Source: Chromatiales bacterium (GTDB lineage Bacteria > Pseudomonadota > Gammaproteobacteria > Poriferisulfidales > Oxydemutatoraceae). Taken from it: 54,461 nt of DNA. The notes under the pieces are model-generated. The model searched no databases and was not told the origin of the DNA. It worked only from the letters and a program-made list of their open reading frames with translations. Location: contig JACONC010000008.1 of the NCBI GenBank assembly GCA_014323925.1, positions 1 to 54,461 on the forward strand, written 5' to 3'. Numbering within the stretch: position 1 is the stretch's first letter; each line of letters begins with the position of its first letter. Shown here piece after piece: positions 32,801 through 47,800 of this stretch. A program made the translations under genes and the position numbers.

Positions 32801-35800
32801 ATAGTTTATTACCCAATCAATTTCTTGTTTTTTTGGATAATCTCACCGTGTCCGATGGTCAATTGACGCCTGCGTTTGATCCGCAGACATTGGACTACAC
32901 TGTGGTGGTGGATGAGATGGTTACTTCAATAACACTGCAAGCCATGGCGGCGAACCAGTCTATTACCATTCGTAGTGATGGCATAGAAGCGCGAACTGGC
33001 ACCAGTGACATCAGTCAAAATATTCCTCTAAACGAAGGGGGTGTTATCACGGTTACGATTGAAGTGTCTGGGGGAAGAGGGACGACGATCTACATGTTGA
33101 CCGTTGCGTCAACTGCGTCAATCAATCTACCCGCTTGTACGCAAGCCATAACGGATACCGATGGCGACGATGCATCAGTGATAGATATAGATAAAGATGG
33201 TGATGGTCTGATAGAACTGTGTAGCTTAGAGGGATTGGATGCGATACGCCATCAGCTAGACGGCACCGGCTATCGAGCAGATAGCAGCGCGGGCATTATA
33301 ATATTAGGCTGTCCTGACGATGGCTGCCGTGGCTACGAGTTAGTGCGCAGTTTAGACTTTGAAGAAGCTGCTAGCTATGACAGTGGGAGCATTAATACGG
33401 CATGGACGATGGGTGCAGGATGGCTACCAATAGGAGGGGTAAATAACAGTTTCAATGCAATATTTGACGGCAACAGCCATACGATATCTAACTTAATGAT
33501 AGCTAGACCTGTTACTGATAGGATAGGTCTATTCGGTGCAACCGGCACCAATGCTAGCATGATTAATGTGGGGCTGCTCAATGTGGTTATCATGGGAAAT
33601 AATCTTGTGGGCGGTTTAGTCGGCGACAATAGAGGAAATATTACGAACAGCCATGCGACCGGTGCTGTGAGAGGAAATAACGAGGTAGGCGGTTTAGTCG
33701 GCTTCAATGCTAGTCGTATAACGCGCAGCTATGCGACCGGTGAAGTGACTGGGACTGGTGGTGATAGAGTAGGCGGATTAGTCGGGCAAAATAACTCTAA
33801 TATAACGAACAGCCATGCGACCGGTGAAGTGACTGGGACTGGTGCTAGAGTAGGCGGATTAGTCGGGCAAAATAACTCTAATATAACGAACAGCCACGCG
33901 ACCGGTGCTGTGACTGGGACTACTAATAATGTAGGCGGTTTAGTCGGCTTTAGTGTGGGTCGTATAACGAACAGCTATGCGATGGGTGCTGTGAGAGGAA
34001 ATAGCGAGGTAGGCGGATTAGTCGGGCAAAGTAATTCTAATATAACGAACAGCTATGCGACCGGTGAGGTGACTGGGACGGGTAATAGTAGTAGTGTAGG
34101 CGGTTTAGTTGGCATCAATAGGAGTCGTATAACGAACAGCTATGCGACCGGTGATGTGGGAGGGCGGTCTAGTGTAGGCGGTTTAGTCGGCAGAAATGCA
34201 CTCTTAAATGTCTCTGCTAGCCGCATTACGAACAGCTATGCGACCGGTGATGTTACAGGGATTAATCAGGTAGGCGGTTTAGTCGGCAGCAATGATAGGA
34301 GTTTTATAACGAACAGCTATGCGACCGGTGCTGTGAGAGGAAATAACAATGTAGGCGATTTAGTCGGCTTGGATAATATTGGTAGTATTACAAATAGTAA
34401 GGGGCTGTCGATTAGGGAACTTCAGATGCCCACGGCAGCAACCGGCATATATAGCGAATGGAGTACTGACAACTGGGATTTTGGTAATACATTACAAGCC
34501 CCAATACTCAAATATACCAGAGGTCCCGACAGCCGGGCTTGCGATGTCGCTGGACAACCCAGCTGCGATAGCCCCTTAGCGGATCAATTCGTTAGTCCTT
34601 TGGATGGTCTCACGGTGTCCGGTGGTATATTGGCGCCTGAGTTTAATCCACAGATATCGGACTACATTGTGGCGGTTGAAGAGTCTGTCGCTTCAATAAC
34701 ACTGCAAGCCATGGCTGCAGGTAGTGTTATTACCATTCGTAGTGCTGGCATAGACGAACAAACTGGCACCAATGACATCAGTCAAAATATTCCTATTACT
34801 GCAGGCGATGTCACCACGATTACGATTGTAGTGTCTGCTCCAGATGGCAGAGCGGCAGGACGCTACATGTTGACCGTTGTATCAACCAATTTATCTGCTT
34901 GTATTCGCGACCTAGCGGATACGGATAACGACGGTGTGCCAGCGATTATAGATATAGACAAGGATAATGATGGTCTCATAGAAATCTGTGATTTAGAAGG
35001 ATTAGATGCGATACGCTATCAGCTCGACGGCACTGGCTACCGGGCAAATAGCACTGCAACCTTGATAACGATAGGTTGTCCTACGCGAGGCTGTCGTGGC
35101 TACGAGTTGGTGCGCAGTTTAGACTTTGAACAAGCGGACAGCTATGACAGTGGGCGTATCAATACGACCTGGACGATGGATGCAGGATGGCTGCCGATCG
35201 GCACTCGCACACAACCATTCGCTGCAGTATTTGAAGGTAACGGACATACGATATCTAACTTAATGATAGATCAACCTGTTGGTAGTAGGGTAGGTTTATT
35301 CGGTGGCACAAACACCGATGCTAAAATTGCTAATATTGGTCTGCTCAATGTGGATATCATCGGACAGCAGCGGGTAGGTGGTTTAGTCGGCGACAATGAG
35401 GGTCGTATAACGAACAGCTATGCGACCGGTGCGGTGACCGGCAGTGGCACGCAAAGTGGCAGTATAGGCGGTTTAGTCGGCTGGAATACAAGGGGTACCA
35501 TTACGAACAGCTATGCGACGGTTGATGTTACCGGGCATAATCAGGTAGGTGGCTTAATCGGCCGCAATGGTGATAGCCGCATGAGTGATAGTGGTGTAGG
35601 TATAGGTAGTATAACGAACAGCTATGCGACCGGTGCTGTGACTGGGCAATTGAATGCGGGTGGTTTAGTCGGCTTTAATAGTGTTGGGAGTATAACGAAC
35701 AGCTATGCGACCAGTGCTGTGCGTGACAATGGTAATAATGTAGGCGGTTTAGTTGGCAGAAATTCCTCATCTGCTAGTATTATGAACAGCTATGCGACCG

Positions 35801-38800
35801 GTGAGGTGACAGGGAATGAAAGGGTAGGCGATTTAGTCGGTTTGAATGAAGGCGGTAGTCCTACAAACAGTCGCGATCTGTCTATTGCAGAACTGCAGAT
35901 GCCCACGGCAGCAATCGGCATATATAGCCAATGGAGTACTGCCAACTGGGATTTCGGTAATCAGTCGCAATCCCCGGCGCTGAGATATACCAGCGACGTC
36001 GATGGCAGGGCATGCGGTGTCGCTGGGCAACCTAGCTGCGGCAGTTTATTATCTGATCAATATCCCAGTCTTTTGAATAGTCTTGCGGTGTTCAATGGTC
36101 TATTGTTGCCTGAGTTTGATCCGCAGACACTGGTCTACGATGTGGCGGTTGATGAGACGGTCGATTCAATAACACTGCAAGCAATGGCTGAGGACAAATC
36201 TATTACCATTCGTAGTGATGGCATAGACGAGCAAACCACCACGGGTACTATCAGTCAAGATGTCTCTCTAAGCGAAGACAGTGACACCCTGATTACGATT
36301 GAAGTGTCTGATAGAAGAACAGCAAACGGCATCTACCGGTTGACCGTTAGGCGAATAATTCTACCCGCCTGCACGCAAGACCTAGCAGACACCGATGACG
36401 ACGCTGCATCAGCAGCGATAGATATAGATAAAGATGGGGATGGTCTAATCGAACTGTGTAGCTTAGAGGGATTGGATGCGATACGCCATCAGCTCGACGG
36501 GCGTGGCTATCGTGCAGATAGCGATGCGGACCTTATAACGGTAGGTTGTCCTGACGGTGGCTGCCGTGGCTACGAGTTGGTTCGCAGTTTAGACTTTGCA
36601 GAAGCTGCTAGCTATGACAGTGGAAGCATCAATACGACCTGGACGATGGATGCAGGATGGCTGCCGATCGGCACGAGCGCGCAACCATTTGATGCGGTAT
36701 TTGACGGCAACAGCCATACGATATCTAACTTAATGATAGATAGACCTGATGATGAAAGGATAGGTCTATTCGGTGCAACAGGCACCAATTCTAACATGAC
36801 GAATGTCGGGCTGCTCAATGTAGATAATACAGGAAATGATTTTGTCGGCAGTTTAGTCGGCAGAAATGATGGGAATGTCACGAACAGCCATGCGACCGGT
36901 GATGTGATGGGAAATATACGGGTAGGCGGTTTAGTCGGCGAAAATGCAGGTAGTATAACGAGCAGCCATGCGACGAGTGCTGTGAATGGGAATCGGCGAG
37001 TAGGTGGTTTAGTCGGCAGAAATGATGGGCGTATAACGAACAGCCATGCGACCGGTAATGTAACTGAGCGTATGAACGGTGATGATCTACTAGGCGGTTT
37101 AGTGGGTGTCAATGGCAGTGAGGGTACTATTACAAATAGCTATGCGACCGGTAATGTGTTAGGAACTACGAATCCAGGCGGTTTAGTCGGCTTCAATGAA
37201 GGGAGTATAACGAACAGCTATGCGACCGGTGATGTGCGTAGTGTGGGTGGGAGCACTTTTGCAGGGGGGTTAGCCGGCTCAAATAATGGAACGATAACGA
37301 GCAGCTATGCTAGAGGTGATGTGGCTGGGGTTCAATGGATAGGCGGTTTAGTCGGCCAAAATAGTTCTTCTGGTAGTATAACGAACAGCTATGCGACCGG
37401 TGAGGCGAGAGGTTTCGAAGTAGGCGGTTTAGTCGGCTTGAATCAGGGTAGTATAACGAACAGCTATGCGACCGGTGAGGTGAATGGACAGTTAGGCACT
37501 TTAGTCGGCACCAATGAGGTTAGTACTCCAAGCAGTCGCGCTTTGTCGATTAGGCAACTGCAGATGCCCACTACGGCAACTGATATATACGAACAATGGA
37601 GTCCTGACAACTGGGACTTCGGTACTGCAACACAAGCCCCAATACTGAGATATGCTAGAGGTTCCGATCCTGCCAACCCAGCCTGCGGTGTCGCTGGACA
37701 ACCCAGCTGCGGTAGTCCATTGACGGATCAATTTAATCTGTTGGATAGCCTCACGGTATCCAACGGTCTATTGACATCTGAGTTTAACGCACAGACATCG
37801 GACTACACTGTGTTGGTGGCTGCGACTGTTGACTCAATAACACTGCAAGCCATCGCTGACGACCGGTCTATTATCATTCGTAGTACTGGCATAGACGAGC
37901 AAGTGAGCACTGATACCATCACGCAAGTTGTTCCTATTACTGCAGGCGGTGTCACCACGATTACGATTGTCGTGTCTGCCCCAGATGGCAGAAGGGCAAG
38001 CAACTACCTGTTGACCGTTGAATCAATCAATTTATCTGCTTGTATTCGCGACCTAGCGGATACTGATGACGACCGTTTTCCAGCGGTGATAGATATAGAC
38101 AAGGATAATGATGGTCTAATAGAAATCTGCGATTTAGAAGGATTGGATGCGATACGCTATCAGCTCGACGGGCGTGGCTATCGAGCAGGTAGGAGTATCG
38201 ACCTGATAACGGTAGGTTGTCCGGTAGATGGCTGTCGTGGCTACGAGTTGGTGCGCAGTTTAGACTTTGCCGAGGCTGACAGCTATGACGCTGACAGCTA
38301 TGACAGTGGGCGTATCAATACGGAATGGACGATGGGTGCAGGATGGCTGCCGATTGGCACTAGTGCGCAACCATTTGATGCAGTATTTGACGGCAACGGC
38401 CATACGATATCTAACTTAATGATAAATAGACTTGCTGATGATAGGATAGGTTTATTCGGTGCAACAGGCACCAATGCTAAAATGACTAATGTGGGTCTGT
38501 TCAATGTAGATATAACTGGACAGCAGCAGGTAGGCAGTTTAGTCGGCATCAATACGGGTAGTATAACGAACAGCTATACGACCGGTGAGGTCAGTGGGAA
38601 TAATAGTGTAGGCGGTTTAGTCGGTTCCAATGGCGGTAGCATTACGAACAGCTATGCGACCAGTGATGTGCCAGGGCAGAGCAGTAATGTAGGCGGTTTA
38701 GTCGGATTCAATGAGGGTCGTATAACGAACAGTTATGCGACCGGTGATGTGCGTGGGAATGATAGTGTAGGCGGTTTAGTCGGCGGAAATATTAGAAATA

Positions 38801-41800
38801 TAACGAACAGCTATGCGACCGGTGATGTGACTGGAAGTGCAGACTTAGGTAGCCTAGTCGGCTTCAATTTCTCATCTGCTAGTATTATGAACAGCTATGC
38901 GACCGGTGAGGTGAATGGACAGTTAGGCACTTTAGTCGGCGGCAATGACGGTAGTTTGCCAAACAGTCTGCATCGGTCGATTGCACAACTACAGATGCCC
39001 ACGGCAGCAACCGGCATATATAGCGAATGGAGTACTGCCAACTGGGATTTCGGTAATCAGTCGCAATTCCCGGCGCTGAGATATACCAGCGGAGCCGATC
39101 CTGATAATCCGACCTGTGGTAATGCTGGACAACCTAACTGTGGTCAGTTATTAACCAATCAATTTCCCGGTTTTTTGAATAGTCTTGTGGTGTTCAATGG
39201 TCTATTGTTGCCTGAGTTTAATCCGCAGAGATTGATCTACGATTTGGCGGTTAGTGAGACGGTTGATTCAATCACACTGCAAGCAACAGCTACTCCAGAT
39301 AGTGTTATCACCATTCGTAGTGATGGCATAGGCGAGCAAGCAACCACGGGTACTATCAGTCAAGATGTTCCTTTAACTGGAGATAGTGACATCCTGATTA
39401 CGATAGAAGTTTCTGATGGAAGAACGGTGAGCGACTACATCTACAGGTTGGCCGTTGTGTCAATAGATTTACCCGCCTGCACGCAGGACCTAGCGGATAC
39501 CGATGACGACGCTACACCAGCGATTGTCGATATAGATAAAGATGGCGATGGTCTGATAGAGCTGTGTAGCTTAGAGGGGCTGGATGCAACACGCCATCAG
39601 CTTGACGGGCGTGGCTATCGCGCAGATAGCGGTGCGGACATGATAACGATAGGTTGTCCGGTAGATGGCTGTCGTGGCTACGAATTGGTTCAAAGTTTAG
39701 ACTTTGACGATGCTGACAGCTATGACAGTGGAAACATTGATATGGAATGGACGGCGGGTGCAGGATGGACGCCGATCGGCACGAGCGCACAACGATTCGC
39801 TGCAGTATTTGAAGGCAACGGTCATACGATATCTAACTTAATGATAGATAGACCTGATAGTGAGATAGGTTTATTCGGTGCGACAGGCAACAATTCTACA
39901 ATGGCTAATGTCGGGCTGCTAGATTTAGATAACACAGGAAATAGTTTAATCGGCGGTTTAGTCGGCAGCAATGATAGGGGTACAATAACGAACAGCTATG
40001 TGACCGGTGAGGTGACGGGTGATGTGGCGAGGAATAGTAGCTGGGTAGGTGGTTTAGTCGGCTTAAATACCGGTAGTATAACGAACAGCTATGCGATGGT
40101 TGATGTGACTGGGAATGGTAGTTGGGTAGGTGGTTTAGTCGGCAGCAATCAGGGTCGTATAACGAACAGCTATGCGATCGGTGAGGTGACTGGGAATGAT
40201 ACTTGGGTAGGCGGTTTAGTCGGCTTGAATAACGCTGTTATAACGAACAGCTATGCGATGGTTGATGTGAGAGGATCATCTGAGGTAGGCGGTTTAGTTG
40301 GCGAAGGAGGGTCTAGATCTAGTATAACGAACAGCTATGCGACTGGTGCGGTGACTGGGAATGAACGGGTAGGCGGTTTAGTTGGCGAAAATAACTTTAA
40401 TATAAGGAACAGCTATGCGACCGGTGGAGTGACTGGGAATGAACAGCTAGGCGGTTTAGTCGGCTTGAATAACTCAATGATAACGAACAGCTATGCGACC
40501 GGTGATGTGGCAGGACAAGGGAGAGGGAGTAATGTAGGCGGTTTAGTCGGCGACAATGTGGGTAGTATAACGAACAGCTATGCGACTGGTGCGGTGACTG
40601 GGAATGATATTGTAGGCGGTTTAGTTGGCGAAAATAGTGCTTCTGGTAGTATAACGAACAGCTATGCGACCGGTGCGGTGACTGGGACTGGTGATAATGT
40701 AGGCGATTTAGTCGGCACCAGTGAGGTTAGTACTCCAAGCAGTCGCGCTTTGTCGATTAGAGAACTGCAGATACCCACTATGGCAACTGATATCTATGAA
40801 CAATGGAGTGCGGCAGATTGGGACTTTGGTAATCAATTTCAATCCCCGATACTCAGATATACGGCAGGTTCCGATCCCAACAACCCGTTCTGCGGTGTCG
40901 CTGGACAACCCAGCTGCGATAGTCCATTGACCGATCAATTTAATCTGTTGGATAGTCTCACGGTGTCCGATGGTTTATTGACACCCGAGTTTAATCTGCG
41001 GACATCGGACTACACTGTGCTGGTTGATGGGATTGTCGATTCAATAACACTGCAAGCAACGGCTGACAACCGCTCTATTACTATTCGTAGTGATGGCATA
41101 GACGAGCAAGTGAGCACTGATACCATCACGCAAGTTGTTCCTATTACTGCAGGCGGTGGCACCACGATTACGATTGAAGTGTCTGCCCCAGATGGCAGAA
41201 GGACAAGCAACTATATGTTGACCGTTGAATCAATCAATTTATCTGCGTGCATTCGCGACCTAGCGGATACCGATGATGACCGTTTCCCAGCGGTAATAGA
41301 TATAGACAAGGATAATGATGGTCTCATAGAAATCTGCGATTTAGAAGGATTGGATGCGATACGCTATCAGCTCGACGGGCGTGGCTATCGAGCAAATAGC
41401 ACTGCAACCTTGATAACGACAGGTTGTCCTATGACAGGCTGTCGTGGCTACGAGTTGGTGCGCAGTTTAGACTTTGAACAAGCGGGCAGCTATGACAGTG
41501 GGCGCATCAATACGGCATGGACAACAGGTGAAGGATGGCTGCCGATTGGCACGAGTACGCAACCATTCGCTGCAGTATTTGAAGGCAACGGTCATACGAT
41601 ATCTAACTTAATGATAGATAGACCTGCTACGGATAGAATAGGTCTATTCGGTGCAACAGGCACTGATGCTAAAATGACTAATGTGGGTCTGTTCAATGTG
41701 GTGATCATCGGACAGCAGTGGGTAGGCAGTTTAGTCGCCATCAACAGTGGTAGTATAACGAACAGCTATGCGACCGGTGAGGTGAGTGGACGGAATATTG

Positions 41801-44800
41801 TAGGCAGTTTAGTCGGTTCCAATGGCGGTAGCATTACGAACAGCTATGCGACGAATGATGTTTCAGGGCAGGGGAATAATGTAGGCGGTTTAGCCGGCTT
41901 CAATGAGGGTCGTATAACGAACAGCTATGCGACCGGTGATGTGACCAGCGATGGTCGCAGAGTAGGCGGTTTAGTCGGCGGAAATAATAGGGAGATAACG
42001 AACAGCTATGCGACCGGTGATGTGAGTGGAAGTGCAGACTTAGGTAGCTTAGTCGGCCGTAATTTCTCATCTGGTCGTATTATCAACAGCTATGCGACCG
42101 GTGATGTGAATGGACGGTTAGGTGCTTTGGTCGGCGCAAATGAGAATGGTGATGGCATTACAAACAGTCGGCATCTGTCCATTGCAGAGCTACTACAGTC
42201 ACCTACCATGGCAACCGATATATATGCACAATGGGATACTGCAGACTGGGATTTCGGTAATCAGTCGCAATTCCCGGCGCTGAGATATACCAGCGGCGCC
42301 GATCCTGATAATCCGACCTGTGGTAATGCTGGACAACCTAACTGTGGCAGTTTATTAACTGATCAATTCCCTAGTTTCTTGAATAGTCTTGTGGTGTCCG
42401 ACGGTCTATTGTTGCCTGAGTTTGATCCGCAGACATTGGTCTACACTGTGGCGGTTGATGAGACGGTTGATTCAATAACACTGCAAGCAACGGCTACTCC
42501 AGATAGTGTGATTACCCTTCGTAGTGATGGCATAGACCAGCAAACAACCACAGATACTATCAGTCAGGATGTGCCTCTAAGCGGCGATAGTGACACCCTG
42601 ATTACGATTGAAGTGTCTGATTTAAGAACGGCAAACGGCGACATCTACAGGTTGACCGTTGAGCGAATAATTCTACCCGCCTGTACGCAAGACCTAGCAG
42701 ACACCGATGACGACCGTGTGCCAGCAGCGATAGATATAGATAAAGATGGTGATGGTTTGATAGAACTGTGTAGCTTAGAGGGGTTGGATGCGACACGCCG
42801 TCAGCTCGACGGGCTTGGCTATCGCGCCGATAGCGATGCAGACCTTATAACGGTAGGTTGTCCGGTAGATGGCTGTCGTGGCTACGAGTTGGTGCGCAGT
42901 TTGGATTTTGCAGAGACTGACAGTTATGACAGTGGGCGCATCAATACGACCTGGACGATGGCTGCAGGATGGCTACCAATCGGCACGAGCGCGCAACGAT
43001 TCGCTGCAATATTTGACGGCAACGGTCATACGATATCTAACTTAATGATAGATAGACCTGCTACGGATAGCATAGGTCTATTCGGTGCAACAGGCATCCA
43101 TTCTAGTATGACGAATGTCGGGCTGCTCAATGTAGATAACATAGGAAATGATAATGTGGGCAGTTTAGTCGGCGAAAACACCGGTGGTATAACGAACAGC
43201 TATGCGATGGGTGCTGTGACTGGGCGTACTAGGGTAGGCGGTTTAGTCGGCTGGAGTAGAGGGGGTGACATAACGAACAGCTATGCGACCGGTGATATGG
43301 ATGGAGATGATAGTGTAGGCGGTTTAGTCGGCGAAAATAGTGATGATGGTCGTATAACGAACAGCTATGCGATCGGTGCAGTGACTGGCAACAATGATCA
43401 AGTGGGCGGTTTAGTCGGCGACAATGCGGGTAGTATAACGAACAGCTATGCGACCGGTAATGTGGATGGGGATGAACTGGTAGGCGGTTTAGTCGGCAAC
43501 AATGCGGGTAGTATAACGAACAGCTATGCGACCGGTGCGGTGACAGGGACTGGTGATATGGATGGGGATGGTAGCTTAGGCGGTTTAGTCGGTGAAAATA
43601 GTTCTGCTGGTAGTATAACGAACAGCTATGCGAGCGGTGCTGTGAATGGACAGTTAGGCACTTTAGTCGGCACCAATGAGGGTAGTATTACTCTAAACAG
43701 TCGCGCTTTGTCGATTACAGAACTGCAGATGCCCACTACGGCAACTGGTATCTATGAACAATGGAGTACGGCAGACTGGGATTTTGGTACTGCAACACAA
43801 GCCCCAATACTGAGATATGCTAGAGGTCCCGATCCCGATAACCCAGCCTGCGGTGTCGCTGGACAACCCAGCTGCGGTAGCCCATTGGCGGATCAATTGA
43901 ATCTATTGGATAGTCTCACGGTGTCCGATGGTCTGTTGACACCGGAGTTTAATCCACAGACATCGGACTACACTGTGTTGGCTTCAGGGACTGTCGATTC
44001 AATAACACTGCAAGCCATGGCTGACAATCAGTTTATTACCATTCGTAGTGATGGCATAGGAGAGCAAACCACCTTTAATACCATCAGTCAAGTTGTTCCT
44101 ATTACTGCAGGCGGTGGCACCACGATTACGATTGTCGTGTCTGCCGCAGATGGCAGAAGGACAAGCAACTACCTGTTGACCGTTGAATCAATCAATCTAT
44201 CTGCTTGTATTCGCGACCTAGCGGATACCGATGACGACCGTTTCCTAGCGGTGATAGATATAGACAAGGATAATGATGGTCTGATAGAGATCTGCGATTT
44301 AGAAGGATTGGATGCGATACGCTATCAGCTCGACGGGCGTGGCTATCGCGCAGGTAGCAGTATCGACCTGATAACGGTAGGTTGTCCTGACGAGGGCTGT
44401 CGTGGCTACGAGTTGGTGCGCAGTATAGACTTTGAACAAGCGGACAGCTATGACAGTGGAGACATCAATACGGCATGGACGACAGATGCGGGATGGCTAC
44501 CGATCGGCACGAGCGCGCAACCATTCGCTGCAGTATTTGAAGGCAACAGCCATACGATATCTAACTTAATGATAGATAGACCTGCTACTGGTAATGAAAT
44601 AGGTTTATTCGGTGAGACAGCTAATAATTCTAGAATAACGAATGTCGGCATGCTAGATGTAGATAACATAGGAAGTACTCATGTGGGCAGTTTAGTTGGT
44701 TTCAATAACTCTATTATAACGAACAGCTATGCGACCGGTGCTGTGAATGGGGTTACGTCTGCAGGTGGTTTAGTCGGCCGCAATGAGGATGGTAGTATAA

Positions 44801-47800
44801 CGAACAGCTATGCGGCAGTTGATGTGGGAGTGCGGAATAATATAGGCGGTTTAGTCGGCGAGAATAGAGGTCGTATAACGAACAGCTATGCGACCGGTGA
44901 TGTGACGGGGATTAGAGATGTAGGTGGCTTAGTCGGTTTAAATAATACTGGTGGTAGTATAACGAACAGCTATGCGACCGGTGCTGTGACTGGGAATTTA
45001 CAGGTAGGTGGTTTAGTCGGCGACAATAGAGTAAATATAACGAACAGCTATGCGACCGGTGCTGTGAATGGACAGTCAGGCACTTTAGTCGGCAACAATA
45101 TGGGTAGTATAACAGATAATAGTAAGCATCTGTCCATTATGGAACTGCAGATGCCCACGACAGCAACCGGCATATATAGCGAATGGAGTACGGCAGACTG
45201 GGATTTCGGTAATCAATCGCAATCCCCGGCGCTGAGATATACCAGTGGAGCCGATCCTGACAACCCGGCCTGCGGTGTCGCAGGGCAACCTAGCTGCGGT
45301 CAGTTATTAACCGATCAATTTCCTAGTTTTTTGAATAGTCTTGTGGTGTTCAATGGTCTATTGTTGCCTGAGTTTGATCCGCAGAGATTGGTCTACGAGG
45401 TGGCAGTTAGTGAGACGGTCAATTCAATCACACTGCAAGCAACGGCTACTACAAATAGTGTTATTACCATTCGTAGTGATGGCATAGACGAGCAAACAAC
45501 CACTGATACGATTAGTCAAGATGTGCCTCTAGCCAGCGATAGTGACACCCTGATTACGATTGAATTGTCTACCCCAGATAGCAGAAGGACAGGAAACTAC
45601 AGGTTGACCGTTGCGCGAATCAATCTACCCGCTTGTACGCAAGACCTAGCAGACACCGATGACGACCGTGTGCCAGCAGCGATAGATATAGATAAAGATG
45701 GTGATGGTCTAATAGAACTGTGTAGCTTAGAGGGATTGGATGCGATACGCCATCAGCTCGACGGTAGTGGCTATCGCGCCGATAGCGGTGCGGACATGAT
45801 AACGGTAGGTTGTACTGAGCGTAGCTGCCGTGGCTACGAGTTGGTGCAGAGTTTAGACTTTGCAGAGACTGACAGCTATGACAGTGGAAACATCAATACG
45901 ACCTGGACGACGGGGGAAGGATGGCTGCCGATCGGCACGAGCGCGCAACCATTCGCTGCAATATTTGAAGGCAACGGTCATACGATATCTAACCTAATGA
46001 TAGATAGACCTGCTACGGATAGCATAGGTCTATTCAGTGCGACAGGCAACAATTCTATAATGACGAATATCGGGCTGCTCAATGTAGATATCAAAGGAGG
46101 GAATTTTGTGGGCAGTTTAGTTGGCGAAAATACCGGTAGTATAACGAGCTATGCGACTGGTGAGGTGCGTGGGAATGCACGGATAGGCGGTTTAGTTGGC
46201 GAGAATGATGGGAGTATAGCGAACAGCTATGCGATGGTTGATGTGACTGGGGATAGTACTTGGATAGGCGGTTTAGTCGGCATCAACGGCAGTTTTGCCA
46301 GCCAAAATAACCCTAATATAACGAACAGCTATGCGACCGGTGAGGTGCGTGGGAATGATATTGTAGGCGGTTTAGTCGGCATCAATGATGGGAATGTCAC
46401 GAACAGCGATGCGATGGGTGATGTGAGAGGGTCATTTCAGGTAGGCGGTTTAGTCGGCAACAATAGCAGTAGTGGTCGTATAACAAACAGCTATGCGACC
46501 GGTGATGTGACTGGTGTGACTGGTGCTGGTGATAGGGTAGGCGGTTTAGTCGGCTTGAGTGAAGGGGGTACCATAACGAACAGCTATGCGACCGGTGATG
46601 TAGATGGAGATGATAGTGTAGGCGGTTTAGTCGGCGAAAATAGTTCTTCTGGTAGTATAACGAACAGCTATGCGACCGGTGAGGTGCGTGGGAGTGCACA
46701 GGTAGGTGGTTTAGTCGGCTTCAATATTCGTAGTATAACGAACAGCTATGCGACCGGTGCTGTGCGTGGAACGAGTGAGGTAGGCGGTTTAGTCGGCTTC
46801 AATGATGGGAGTATAACGAACAGCTATGCGGCCGGTGAGGTGACCGGGACTGGTGATAATGTAGGCGATTTAGTCGGCACCGATGAGGGTAGTAGTACTC
46901 CAAACAGTCGCGCTTTGTCGATTAGAGAACTGCAAATGCCCACTACGGCAGAGGGTATATATGAAGAATGGAGTACGGCAGATTGGGATTTTGGTACTGA
47001 AACACAAGCTCCAATACTGAGATATGCTAGAGGTCCCGATAGCGAAAACCCGGCATGCGGTGTCGCTGGGCAACCCAGCTGCGGCAGTCGATTGGCGGAT
47101 CAATTTAATCTGTTAGATAGTCTCACGGTGTCCAACGGTCTATTGACACCTGAGTTTAATCCACAGACATCGGACTACACGATGTTCGTTGGTAGGACTG
47201 TCGATTCAATAACACTGCAAGCCATGGCTGACGATCAGTTTATTACCATTCGTAGTGCTGGCATAGGAGAGCAAACGACCTTTAATACCATCAGTCAAGT
47301 TGTTCCTATTACCGCAGGCGGTGTCACCACGATTACGATTGTCGTGTCTACCCCCAATAGCAGAAGGACAGCAGACTACCTGTTGACCGTTGAAGCAATC
47401 AATTTATCTGCTTGTCTTCGCGACCTAGCGGATACTGATGATGACGGTTTCCCAGCGGTTCTAGATATAGACAAGGATAATGATGGTCTAATAGAAATCT
47501 GCGATGTAGAAGGATTGGATGCGATACGCTATCAGCTCGACGGGCGTGGCTATCGCGCAGGTAGCAGTATCGACACTATAACATTAGGTTGTCCTGACGA
47601 TGGCTGTCGTGGCTACGAGTTGGTGCGCAGTATAGACTTTGAAGCAGCCGACAGCTATGACAGTGGGCGCATCGATACGACCTGGACGATGGGTGAAGGA
47701 TGGTTGCCAATCGGCACTAGTGATCAACCATTCGCTGCGGTATTTGAAGGCAACGGCCATACGATATCTAACTTAATGATAGATAGACTTGCTGATAACA

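Noticed and set aside
36612-37112. Long minus-strand open frame (166 codons) and dozens of similar ones across 17.8-54.4 kb
   Set aside because: They recur at the same place in each repeat unit and are antisense shadows of the GLUG and cap coding sequence. Their products are repetitive Pro/Ser/Thr- or His-rich without domain features.
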